Assembly (NCBI GenBank): GCA_003250135.1
Contig: QKHF01000088.1
Span: 1 to 12,155 of the forward strand
Length of the DNA stretch: 12,155 nt
Source: Paracoccaceae bacterium
GTDB taxonomy: Bacteria; Pseudomonadota; Alphaproteobacteria; Rhodobacterales; Rhodobacteraceae
Direction: 5' to 3'
Each line of letters begins with the position of its first letter. Position 1 is the first letter of the stretch. The notes under the pieces are model-generated. The model had not been told where the DNA came from. It ran no database searches and saw nothing but the letters and a program-made list of their open reading frames with translations. Below, piece after piece: positions 6,329 through 12,155 of the stretch. The position numbers and the translations under genes are program-made.

Positions 6329-7729
6329 ATGCCATTTGACCTGCCGACGTCCCGTTATCGCTCGGCCCTCCTGCGGATCGCGCTGGCGGCGTCTGCGCTC
6401 GCGCTCTCGGCCTGCGCCGGCGGCGCGTCGCGGACCGAACCCTTCGCGGTCGCGCCCAAACCGGCGTTGCCCTCGACGGGGTCGGCGATCCGAACGCCGG
6501 TCTATGGCTCAAATGCGGACCACACCGACAACCTGATCGACCTCTACTTCCGGACTGAATGGGACGACACTCGCAAGGGACTGGCGAAATGGGACGGGCC
6601 GGTGACGGTCTCGCTCGACAGTTCGTCCCTGAAAGACTACCGCCCCTTTCTGGCGGAGTACCTTGGACGCCTGCGCGATGAGGCCCGGGTCGACATCCAT
6701 GTCGCCGATGCCGGCGCCGGCGCCATCTCGGTCGTCACCGCGCCGGCCGACCAGATGCGCCGGTCCTTCTCCACCGCGTATTGCCTCGTCACGCCGGGCC
6801 GGATGTCCTTTGGCGACCTCATAGACACATTGGCGCGCCCGGATGAGATCGATTGGACCTTGATCGAAACAATTGAGGGCGCCACCGTTTTCATTCCCTC
6901 CGACGCCTCGCCCTATCAGGTTCGGGCCTGCCTTATGGAGGAGATCGCCCAGGCGTTGGGGCCGGGCAACGACATTTTCTACATCGCTGACACCATCTTC
7001 AACGATGACGGCGCCCATGTGCGCCCGACCTCGTTCGACATGCTGGTGCTCCGGGTTCTCTACGATCCTTCCTTGCGTCCGGGCATGACGATTGATGAGA
7101 CGAAGCCCATCGTGCGCGATTTGCTCAACAAGTTTCATCCGGAAGGCGCCGGTGTCCCGCGCGGTCCGACATTCCTTCCCGCGCCCGAGTGGAAAGACAC
7201 GATCCTGGCCAGCAGCGCCTATGGCGTCCCCCCAGCCACCCAACTGGCCATTGCGGAAGAGGCGGTGCGCCTGTCGCGCAATTTCTCGCAGACCGATCCG
7301 CGCCGCGGATTCTCGTTCGAAAGGCTGGGCCGGGCCTTACTGGCGCAACGGCAGTCGGAAAAGGCGGAATTCGCGTTCCGTCGCGCCATCGCAGCCTATG
7401 AGCTTTCGGTCGGCGATCAGGATGTGCGCGTCGCCTCGGCGCGGGTCGGGCTGGCCATCGCGCTGAATGAACAGGGTAAAAATGGACAGGCCCTGACGCA
7501 GGTCGACCTGGCGATGCCCGTGCTGGCGGCCTATGACACCGAAGACCGGATCACCCGCGCGCTGAAAGAGCGTCACGACGCGCAGACAGCGCTGGGCCAG
7601 AAGGGTGAGGCGCTGCAGACGGCGCTGATGGGCGTCGACTGGGCGCTCTACACGCTGGGCGCGGACTACGGCGAACTGGCGCAAAACCGGAAGGACATCA
7701 TCGACGTGTACGAGGAGGGGCTGAAGTGA
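6329..7729 (+). CDS. DUF2927-type lipoprotein with C-terminal TPR-like repeats (paralogue 2)
   Basis: This is the second copy of the lipoprotein family, 466 residues. The signal peptide has an Arg near its start and a long Ala/Leu core (about 14-28), ending in lipobox LSAC with Cys29. The DUF2927-like core includes CLMEEIAQALGPGND (201-215), then TIFNDDGAH and FDMLVLRVLYDPSLRPGM, all aligned with paralogue 1. The C-terminal part (about 330-466) keeps the TPR-like helices, including RVASARVGLAIALNEQGK, MPVLAAYDTEDR and the closing GVDWALYTLGADYGELA. ATG 6329 is preferred over the adjacent in-frame TTG at 6326; CAGGAA (6313-6318) is the ribosome site, about 10 nt upstream. A small GCCGGC/GCCGGC hairpin (6293-6310) lies just before it. 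Its stop overlaps the start of a small membrane protein gene (GTGA, 7726-7729). Its function is unknown; periplasmic-facing membrane anchoring is predicted. Confidence 0.88.
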   Translation: MPFDLPTSRYRSALLRIALAASALALSACAGGASRTEPFAVAPKPALPSTGSAIRTPVYGSNADHTDNLIDLYFRTEWDDTRKGLAKWDGPVTVSLDSSSLKDYRPFLAEYLGRLRDEARVDIHVADAGAGAISVVTAPADQMRRSFSTAYCLVTPGRMSFGDLIDTLARPDEIDWTLIETIEGATVFIPSDASPYQVRACLMEEIAQALGPGNDIFYIADTIFNDDGAHVRPTSFDMLVLRVLYDPSLRPGMTIDETKPIVRDLLNKFHPEGAGVPRGPTFLPAPEWKDTILASSAYGVPPATQLAIAEEAVRLSRNFSQTDPRRGFSFERLGRALLAQRQSEKAEFAFRRAIAAYELSVGDQDVRVASARVGLAIALNEQGKNGQALTQVDLAMPVLAAYDTEDRITRALKERHDAQTALGQKGEALQTALMGVDWALYTLGADYGELAQNRKDIIDVYEEGLK

Positions 7730-7896
7730 TCCCCCTTGCAGCGTTCGTCCTGGGCTTTGGACTGGGTTACTTCAAAGTAGCCCGAGCCGGCGGCGTGATG
7801 GCCGACCGTGTGCATCGCGGCATCGTCACCGGGCTCGCTCTCGCTGTGGCGTCGCTGGCGCTCGGCCTTCTGTTCGAAATCGCGATGAACGCCTGA
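7726..7896 (+). CDS. Small two-helix membrane protein, translationally coupled to the lipoprotein gene
   Basis: GTG 7726 overlaps the TGA of the lipoprotein gene by 4 nt (GTGA), and an open frame of 56 residues ends at TGA 7894-7896. The product has two hydrophobic segments, about residues 2-15 (Gly/Phe/Leu-rich) and 31-50 (Ala/Leu-rich). They are joined by a short basic, glycine-containing loop (ARAGGVMADRVHRG). Codon use is GC-rich like the neighbours. This looks like an inner-membrane hairpin protein. It resembles tiny Rhodobacterales proteins often labelled apolipoprotein acyltransferase, a label I would not trust at this length, since none of the real Lnt catalytic domain could fit. The start has no separate ribosome site apart from GAGGAGGGG just upstream (7712-7720), so coupling is likely. 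Confidence 0.75.
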   Translation: MIPLAAFVLGFGLGYFKVARAGGVMADRVHRGIVTGLALAVASLALGLLFEIAMNA

Positions 7897-7948
7897 TCCG
7901 CGCTCTTGCGGCGTGGAGATTTATCGCGCCCGGCCCCATATTCACGGT

Positions 7949-8668
7949 ATGGCGACACTCCTGAAGCTTCTGCCCCTTGTTCTGATCTTCGGCTATGCGC
8001 TGGCGGTCTGGCGCGGCTCGCGCTGGCGGCTGGAGAAAGAGCTGTCGTCGAACTCGACCCCGCTGGACGACGCCGAGGTCGCCGAGAAGATCAAACGGCT
8101 GGGCGCGGCGGTGGATCTGCCCGCGCTCTCGGCGCGAATTTACGAGATTGAGCCGATCAATGGGCTCGCTTCGCCGGACGGGCGCATCTTCATCACGCGG
8201 GGACTGCTCAACTGGCGCCGCTCGGGCCTGTTCACCTCCGATGAGATCGCCGCCGTCATCGCGCATGAACTCGGCCATATCGCCCTTGGCCACCACCAGC
8301 GGCGGATGGCGGTCTGGGCCGCGCAGAACGCCGCGCGGGTCGCGATCATCATGCTGCTGGCGCGGTTCGTGCCGATCCTGGGCGTGTTCATCGCGAATCT
8401 GCTGGGCGGGCTGTTCACGGCGCAGATGAGCCAGGCGGACGAGTTCGAGGCCGACGCCTACGCCACTGCGCTGCTGATCCGCGCCGGGCTGGACCCGTCG
8501 GCGCAGTTGCGCATCCTGCGAAAGCTGGAGCGGATGGGAACCGGCGCCGCGGCTGGTCCCGCCTGGTTGATGAGCCATCCCGCCACGGATAAGCGCGTCC
8601 GCCGCATCGAGGACCTGATCGAGAAATGGACCGGCGACGCGGCCGAGGCGCGTACCGACAGCGCTTAG
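7949..8668 (+). CDS. Membrane-anchored M48 family metallopeptidase
   Basis: This is a zinc-dependent endopeptidase of the M48 (HtpX/Ste24/BepA-like) family, 239 residues. A hydrophobic N-terminal anchor (about 3-20) is followed by a soluble region and then HELGH (His106-Glu107...His110), two zinc ligands and the catalytic base. The third ligand is expected at Glu167 in ADEFEADAY, the normal M48 ExEAD pattern. A second hydrophobic stretch (about 129-157) lies between these motifs. The C-terminus has the typical SHPATDKRVRRIEDL. Such proteins usually act in envelope protein quality control. A GTG at 7913 would add 12 residues; ATG 7949 fits the anchor better. CATATT at 7937-7942 could be a -10 box for a leaderless or near-leaderless mRNA, and no clear ribosome site is seen. 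The stop overlaps the convergent PIN gene by 4 nt. Confidence 0.93.
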   Translation: MATLLKLLPLVLIFGYALAVWRGSRWRLEKELSSNSTPLDDAEVAEKIKRLGAAVDLPALSARIYEIEPINGLASPDGRIFITRGLLNWRRSGLFTSDEIAAVIAHELGHIALGHHQRRMAVWAAQNAARVAIIMLLARFVPILGVFIANLLGGLFTAQMSQADEFEADAYATALLIRAGLDPSAQLRILRKLERMGTGAAAGPAWLMSHPATDKRVRRIEDLIEKWTGDAAEARTDSA

Positions 8669-9243
8669 TCCGGTGCGTCGCCCTCGGCGGCGGTCGCCCA
8701 CAGCTTGGCGAGCCGGGGCAGACCCGCGCGCTTCAGCAGCCGCCGAAAATCTTGCGGATCGCGCCCCGCGGCGCGGGTGCCCGCGCGCACTCCGTTCAGA
8801 ACCCGCGTCAGCGCCTCTTCCCCTTCGGCCCAGAGCGCCCAGAGAAACGGGTCCGGCGCGATACGCTCGATCCCGTGACCGGCCAGCGCCCGGCGCGGAA
8901 AGTCCTTGATGTTGAGGGTCAGGATAAGATCGGCGTCCCCGGTGATGGCGGCGGCCAGCACGTGGACGTCGTCGGCGTCTGGCAGAGAGAGCTCGCGAGC
9001 ATGACTCTCCCACCCCGCAACCTCCGCCTCGGGCCAGCGCGCCCGCATCAGCGCGATGTCGCCGCGGGCCCGCAGCTCACCCTCCTCGCCGTCCAGACGC
9101 TTGGACGCTCGCGCCCATTCTTCGAGAATTCTGGCGCTCCAAAGCGGTGTGAACGCCCCCTCGGCGGCCGTTCCGAGCACAATTTCGCGCAGGATCGGCG
9201 GCGTCAGCACGCAAGCGTCGATCAGCACCCGCCGAACTGTCAC
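8665..9243 (-). CDS. PIN-domain protein, putative ribonuclease
   Basis: PIN domains are Mg-dependent ribonucleases, found in VapC toxins and in RNA-processing enzymes. The 192 residues show the family acids: Asp9 in VLIDACVL, Glu41/Glu42 in SARILEEW, Asp92 in DADDVHVLAAA, and a final acidic/Asn position in LTLNIKDF (Asn111/Asp114). After the PIN core (about 1-140) comes a C-terminal helical extension of about 50 residues. The open frame extends further upstream, but that part lies inside rlmI on the same strand and is not protein-like. GTG at 9243 overlaps the rlmI TGA by 4 nt and starts right before the first PIN strand. No antitoxin gene is next to it, so a classical toxin-antitoxin role is not supported; an RNA-related job alongside RlmI is an inference from the coupling. 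Confidence 0.85.
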   Translation of the reverse strand: MTVRRVLIDACVLTPPILREIVLGTAAEGAFTPLWSARILEEWARASKRLDGEEGELRARGDIALMRARWPEAEVAGWESHARELSLPDADDVHVLAAAITGDADLILTLNIKDFPRRALAGHGIERIAPDPFLWALWAEGEEALTRVLNGVRAGTRAAGRDPQDFRRLLKRAGLPRLAKLWATAAEGDAPD

Positions 9244-10472
9244 GCGAGCCCCAGGAAGATTGACTTCAGATAACCGCTCTCCGCCAGCATGGGATGCGCG
9301 GGATGATCTGGGCCCGCTCCGCCCGTATGAACGATCGCGCCGGTTCGCCCGGCGGCGGCGATTCCCCGGATTGAAGCGCTGCGGAAGCTCTCCAGGTCCG
9401 CAGCATGGCTGCACGAGCAAAGGCCCAGCCAGCCGCCGGGCTTCACCAGCTTCGCCGCCAGCCGCGCCACTTTCTCGTAAGCGCGCAGCCCGTTGGAGAG
9501 TGCGGATTTCGACGGCGCGAAAGCAGGCGGGTCGCAGACCACCACGTCGAAGCGGCGCCCCTCTCCGGCCAACCCTCGCATGGCGTCAAAGGCGTCGCTG
9601 CGCATTGTGGAGAACCGATCCGCGACGCCGGTGCGCCGCGCGCCTTCCTCGGCCAGATCCAGCGCCGCCGCCGACCCGTCTATCGCCAACGCGGACGCCG
9701 CGCCACCCGCCAGCATCGCCAAGCCAAACCCGCCGACATGGGAAAAGACGTCCAGAACTTCCGCCCCGCCCGGAACCGATCCGGCCAGCCGCGCGGCGAA
9801 GGCGTGATTCGGCCGCTGATCATAGAACAGGCCGGTTTTCTGCCCGCCGATTAGGTCGGCTATATAGGTCGCGCCGTTCATGGGAACCGCAATCGGCCCC
9901 TGCAGCGCGCCGCGCGCGACGTACGTGACATCGTCCAACCCTTCGAGGGACCGGGTGCGCGACCCGCCGTTGACGACCACGGTGGTGACGCCCGTCACCT
10001 TGCGCAAAGCCTCGATCAGCGTATCGAGCCGCGCATCAGCCCAGGCCGCATTCGGCTGCACCGCCGCCACCTCGCCGAACAGATCAATGACAACACCGGG
10101 CAGCCCATCCGCCTCCGCATGGACCAACCGGTGATAGGGCGCATCATAGAAGGGCGCGCGCAGCGCCACGGCGCGATGAAGCTTCGCGGTGAACCACTCA
10201 TCATCCAGATCCGCCGCCGGATCGGGATCGATCAGCCGGGCCGCCAGCGTCGCGCCGGGATTGACCGCGACGAGCCCCAGCGGGCGGCGCTCGTCATCCT
10301 GCAACTCCGCAAGCGTTCCGGGGGCCAGGTTCTTGGTCCGCCGGTCCAGCACCAATTCATCCGCGTAGATCCAGGGCGCGCCCTGCTTGAACCGCGCGCC
10401 GCGCTTGGGGCGCAGGCGCACCACGGGGCGCACATCCGGGGCGCGCAGGCTTTCTTGATCAGCTTCGGTCAC
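9240..10472 (-). CDS. rlmI: Class I SAM-dependent rRNA methyltransferase, RlmI-like
   Basis: RlmI-type enzymes make 5-methylcytosine in 23S rRNA (C1962 in E. coli). The 410 residues show an N-terminal PUA-like RNA-binding region (VVRLRPKRGARFKQGAPWIY), a central EEHI-like part with HAEADGLPGVVID, and GGQKTGLFYDQRPNH. The Rossmann methyltransferase domain follows, with VLDVFSHVGGFG (SAM binding), CDPPAFAPSK (about 314) and CSCSH (352-356), where Cys354 is the likely catalytic nucleophile. An ATG at 10553 would add 27 residues that do not look like the family. GTG 10472, preceded by GGAGAGGG about 12 nt upstream, places the start just before the PUA region and is preferred. The PIN gene overlaps its stop by 4 nt. 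The substrate base is inferred from the family. Confidence 0.92.
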   Translation of the reverse strand: MTEADQESLRAPDVRPVVRLRPKRGARFKQGAPWIYADELVLDRRTKNLAPGTLAELQDDERRPLGLVAVNPGATLAARLIDPDPAADLDDEWFTAKLHRAVALRAPFYDAPYHRLVHAEADGLPGVVIDLFGEVAAVQPNAAWADARLDTLIEALRKVTGVTTVVVNGGSRTRSLEGLDDVTYVARGALQGPIAVPMNGATYIADLIGGQKTGLFYDQRPNHAFAARLAGSVPGGAEVLDVFSHVGGFGLAMLAGGAASALAIDGSAAALDLAEEGARRTGVADRFSTMRSDAFDAMRGLAGEGRRFDVVVCDPPAFAPSKSALSNGLRAYEKVARLAAKLVKPGGWLGLCSCSHAADLESFRSASIRGIAAAGRTGAIVHTGGAGPDHPAHPMLAESGYLKSIFLGLA

Positions 10473-10624
10473 GAACAGTTCTTTCCCTCTCCGGAACCCC
10501 CGGGAAGGCCCGGGTCTTAGACCTTCGGGCGAAAAAGCGAAAGGGGCGGACATGCGTCCGGATGGGGCTGTAACCGCGCGGCGCGGGCGTCTATATCTGC
10601 GCCCGACAGTTTTTGGAGACGCTC

Positions 10625-11854
10625 TTGACCCTGTTCTGGATCGCCGCCGCTATCGCGGCGCTGGCCGCGGTCGCGGTCATCGCAAGGCCCCTGCTTCGCC
10701 CGCCCGCAGGCGCGCGATCCCGCGCCGCGCATGACGAGCAGGTGTTCCGAGACCAGTTGGCCGAGTTGGACCGCGACGTTGCGCGCGGCGTGCTGACAGA
10801 AAACGAGGCGAAATCCGCCAGGGTCGAGATTTCCCGCCGGCTTCTCGCGGCCGCGGCCGAGCGCGAGCGGGCCGAAGGTCCGGGCCCCGCCCCACGCCGC
10901 GCCTCGCGCGCCCTCGCTGTCGTGCTGGCGATCGCCGCCCCGGTGAGCGCTGTGGCTCTCTACTTCACGCTCGCCGCGCCCGGATACCCCGATCGCCCCC
11001 TCGCCCAACGGATCGCGGAGGCGCGCCAACCCACCACGCAGGTCGTGGTCGAGAAGCTGGTTGCAGACGAAGGCTATGACCCCGCAGCCGAGGCGCTGGC
11101 CGCCGATCCCTCGCTCTCCGAATTCATCCCGCTCGTCGCCAAGCTTGAACAGACCGTCGCCACCCGACCGGACGATCTGAGAGGCGCTCGGCTGCTCGCA
11201 AACTCTCTGCGCCGTCTTGGGCGTTATTCGGATTCATGGCGCGCCTATGCGCGGGTGATCGAGATCGCCGGCGACGCCGCCGTTCTCCAGGATTACATGG
11301 CTCAGGTGGAGGTGATGATCTTCGCCGCCGCCGGATTCGTCAGCGATGACGCACTGGCCGTCTCAGAGGCCGCGACCGAACGTTTCGGCCCCACGGGCAC
11401 GGCGCTGTATGTTGCAGGGCTCCATGCGGCGCAGCGCGGCGACCCCGAGATCGCGCATGCGAAATGGACCGAGGCGCTTCAGTTGGAGCCGGTCGGCTCC
11501 CCCGTGGCTCAAGCCGCTCGAGCGCAACTCGCGGCCCTTGGCGGGTCGTTGACGCCGCCGCCCGCGGACCAGCCGGGCCCAAGCGCCGAGGATATGCAGG
11601 CCGCCGCCGACATGTCAGCCGAGGAACGTCAGGCGATGATCGAGAGCATGGTCGCAGGACTGGGCGAGCGCCTGCGCTCCGAAGGCGGCGACGTGAACGA
11701 GTGGGCCCGCCTGATCCGCGCCCTCAGCGTGCTGGATCGGCCTGATGACGCGAAAGCGGCCTATGACGAAGCCACAGAAACCTTCGCGGGCGACCCAACC
11801 GCCCTCGCCTTCCTCAAGGAGCAGGCGCTGTTGTCCGGAGTGGCGGTCGAGTGA
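10625..11854 (+). CDS. ccmI: Cytochrome c biogenesis protein CcmI (CycH)
   Basis: CcmI is an inner-membrane chaperone that binds the C-terminus of apocytochrome c and presents it to the CcmF/H heme ligation complex in the periplasm. The 409 residues show the standard plan: a first transmembrane helix (about 2-20), and a cytoplasmic loop with FRDQLAELDRDVARGVLTE and a leucine/alanine-rich coiled stretch (about 40-80). A second transmembrane helix follows at about 92-112, then a periplasmic TPR-like domain (about 140-300, e.g. ARLLANSLRRLGRYSDSWRAYARVIEIAG). TTG 10625 is chosen because GGAG (10615-10618) lies 6 nt upstream; TTG 10613 would add four residues and lacks such a site. A TATATC box (10592-10597) could serve the promoter. 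It is divergent from rlmI and overlaps ruvX by 4 nt. Other ccm genes are not in the window. Confidence 0.93.
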   Translation: MTLFWIAAAIAALAAVAVIARPLLRPPAGARSRAAHDEQVFRDQLAELDRDVARGVLTENEAKSARVEISRRLLAAAAERERAEGPGPAPRRASRALAVVLAIAAPVSAVALYFTLAAPGYPDRPLAQRIAEARQPTTQVVVEKLVADEGYDPAAEALAADPSLSEFIPLVAKLEQTVATRPDDLRGARLLANSLRRLGRYSDSWRAYARVIEIAGDAAVLQDYMAQVEVMIFAAAGFVSDDALAVSEAATERFGPTGTALYVAGLHAAQRGDPEIAHAKWTEALQLEPVGSPVAQAARAQLAALGGSLTPPPADQPGPSAEDMQAAADMSAEERQAMIESMVAGLGERLRSEGGDVNEWARLIRALSVLDRPDDAKAAYDEATETFAGDPTALAFLKEQALLSGVAVE

Positions 11855-12155
11855 GCCTGATCTTCGACGACATCGCCGCGTTTCGCGACGCGCTCCCTGC
11901 GACCGGCGCGCTGATCGGCCTCGACCTCGGGACCAAGACCATCGGCGTTGCGGTCAGCGACCCGCTCCGCTCCATCGCGACGCCGCTTGAGACCATTAAG
12001 CGTTCGAAATTTACAATCGATGCAGCGGCGCTGGAGAAGATCGCGGCGCATCGCAGCGTCGTCGGCATGGTCGTCGGTCTACCCCGCAACATGGATGGAA
12101 GCGAAGGCCCACGCTGCCAGAGCGCCCGCGCCTTCGCCCGCAATTTCTCGGCGCG
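11851..12155 (+). CDS. ruvX: RuvX/YqgF family nuclease (partial, runs off the window)
   Basis: This family has an RNase H-like fold and is known as the pre-16S rRNA 5'-end nuclease (YqgF), also annotated as a putative Holliday junction resolvase. GTG 11851 overlaps the ccmI TGA (GTGA, 11851-11854). The 101 visible residues include the first catalytic-Asp motif GLDLGTKTIGVAVSD (about 23-37, Asp25), ATPLETIKR, and VVGLPRNMDGSEGPRCQSA with the family G-x-P-x-N-x-DGS pattern. About one third to two fifths of the usual protein is missing at the window edge, including the last acidic residue. The coupling to ccmI is likely positional rather than functional. Confidence 0.93.
   Translation, partial: MSLIFDDIAAFRDALPATGALIGLDLGTKTIGVAVSDPLRSIATPLETIKRSKFTIDAAALEKIAAHRSVVGMVVGLPRNMDGSEGPRCQSARAFARNFSA

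Noticed and set aside
9244..9420. Longer PIN protein starting inside rlmI
   Set aside because: That part is an out-of-frame reading of the methyltransferase gene, rich in Arg/Gly, with no PIN features; the GTG overlap start fits the first PIN strand.
10473..10553. 27-residue N-terminal extension of the RlmI-like protein from ATG 10553
   Set aside because: The extra residues do not resemble the family N-terminus, and the GTG at 10472 has a purine-rich ribosome site and starts just before the PUA region.

Overview
The window is high-GC DNA from an alphaproteobacterium, most likely of the Rhodobacterales/Paracoccaceae type. This is inferred from gene content and protein character: purQ-purL followed by bolA and a CGFS glutaredoxin, a cysteine-poor DksA, an alphaproteobacterial-type RlmI, and ccmI coupled to ruvX. 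No taxonomic marker gene is present, so the assignment is inference.

Layout: (1) 1-3717, + strand: end of an unrecognised small gene, purQ, purL, bolA and grxD. This is late de novo purine synthesis with an iron-sulfur/iron-handling BolA-Grx pair behind it. purL is broken twice in this sequence: by a 35-bp imperfect tandem duplication at 1261-1330, and by an inferred small deletion near 1960. (2) 3778-3851: tRNA-Gln(CUG). (3) 4035-4457, - strand: dksA-like regulator with a well-formed sigma70-type promoter. (4) 4458-4813: a partly AT-rich intergenic region. (5) 4814-7896, + strand: two tandem paralogous lipoproteins (DUF2927-like domain plus C-terminal TPR-like repeats) separated by a strong terminator. 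A 56-residue two-helix membrane protein overlaps the end of the second. (6) 7949-8668, + strand: membrane-anchored M48 metallopeptidase. (7) 8665-10472, - strand: rlmI and a PIN-domain gene overlapping it by 4 nt. (8) 10625-12155, + strand: ccmI (cytochrome c maturation), overlapping ruvX by 4 nt; ruvX runs off the window.

Most of the window is ordinary core genome. The two things that deserve a second look are the damaged purL, where the two duplicate copies use unrelated serine codons (AGT versus TCC), which points to a strain-chimeric assembly join rather than simple slippage, and the uncharacterised envelope cluster of paired DUF2927/TPR lipoproteins with its small membrane partner. Gene calls rest on reading the translated sequences and recalled family motifs; no database search was run.
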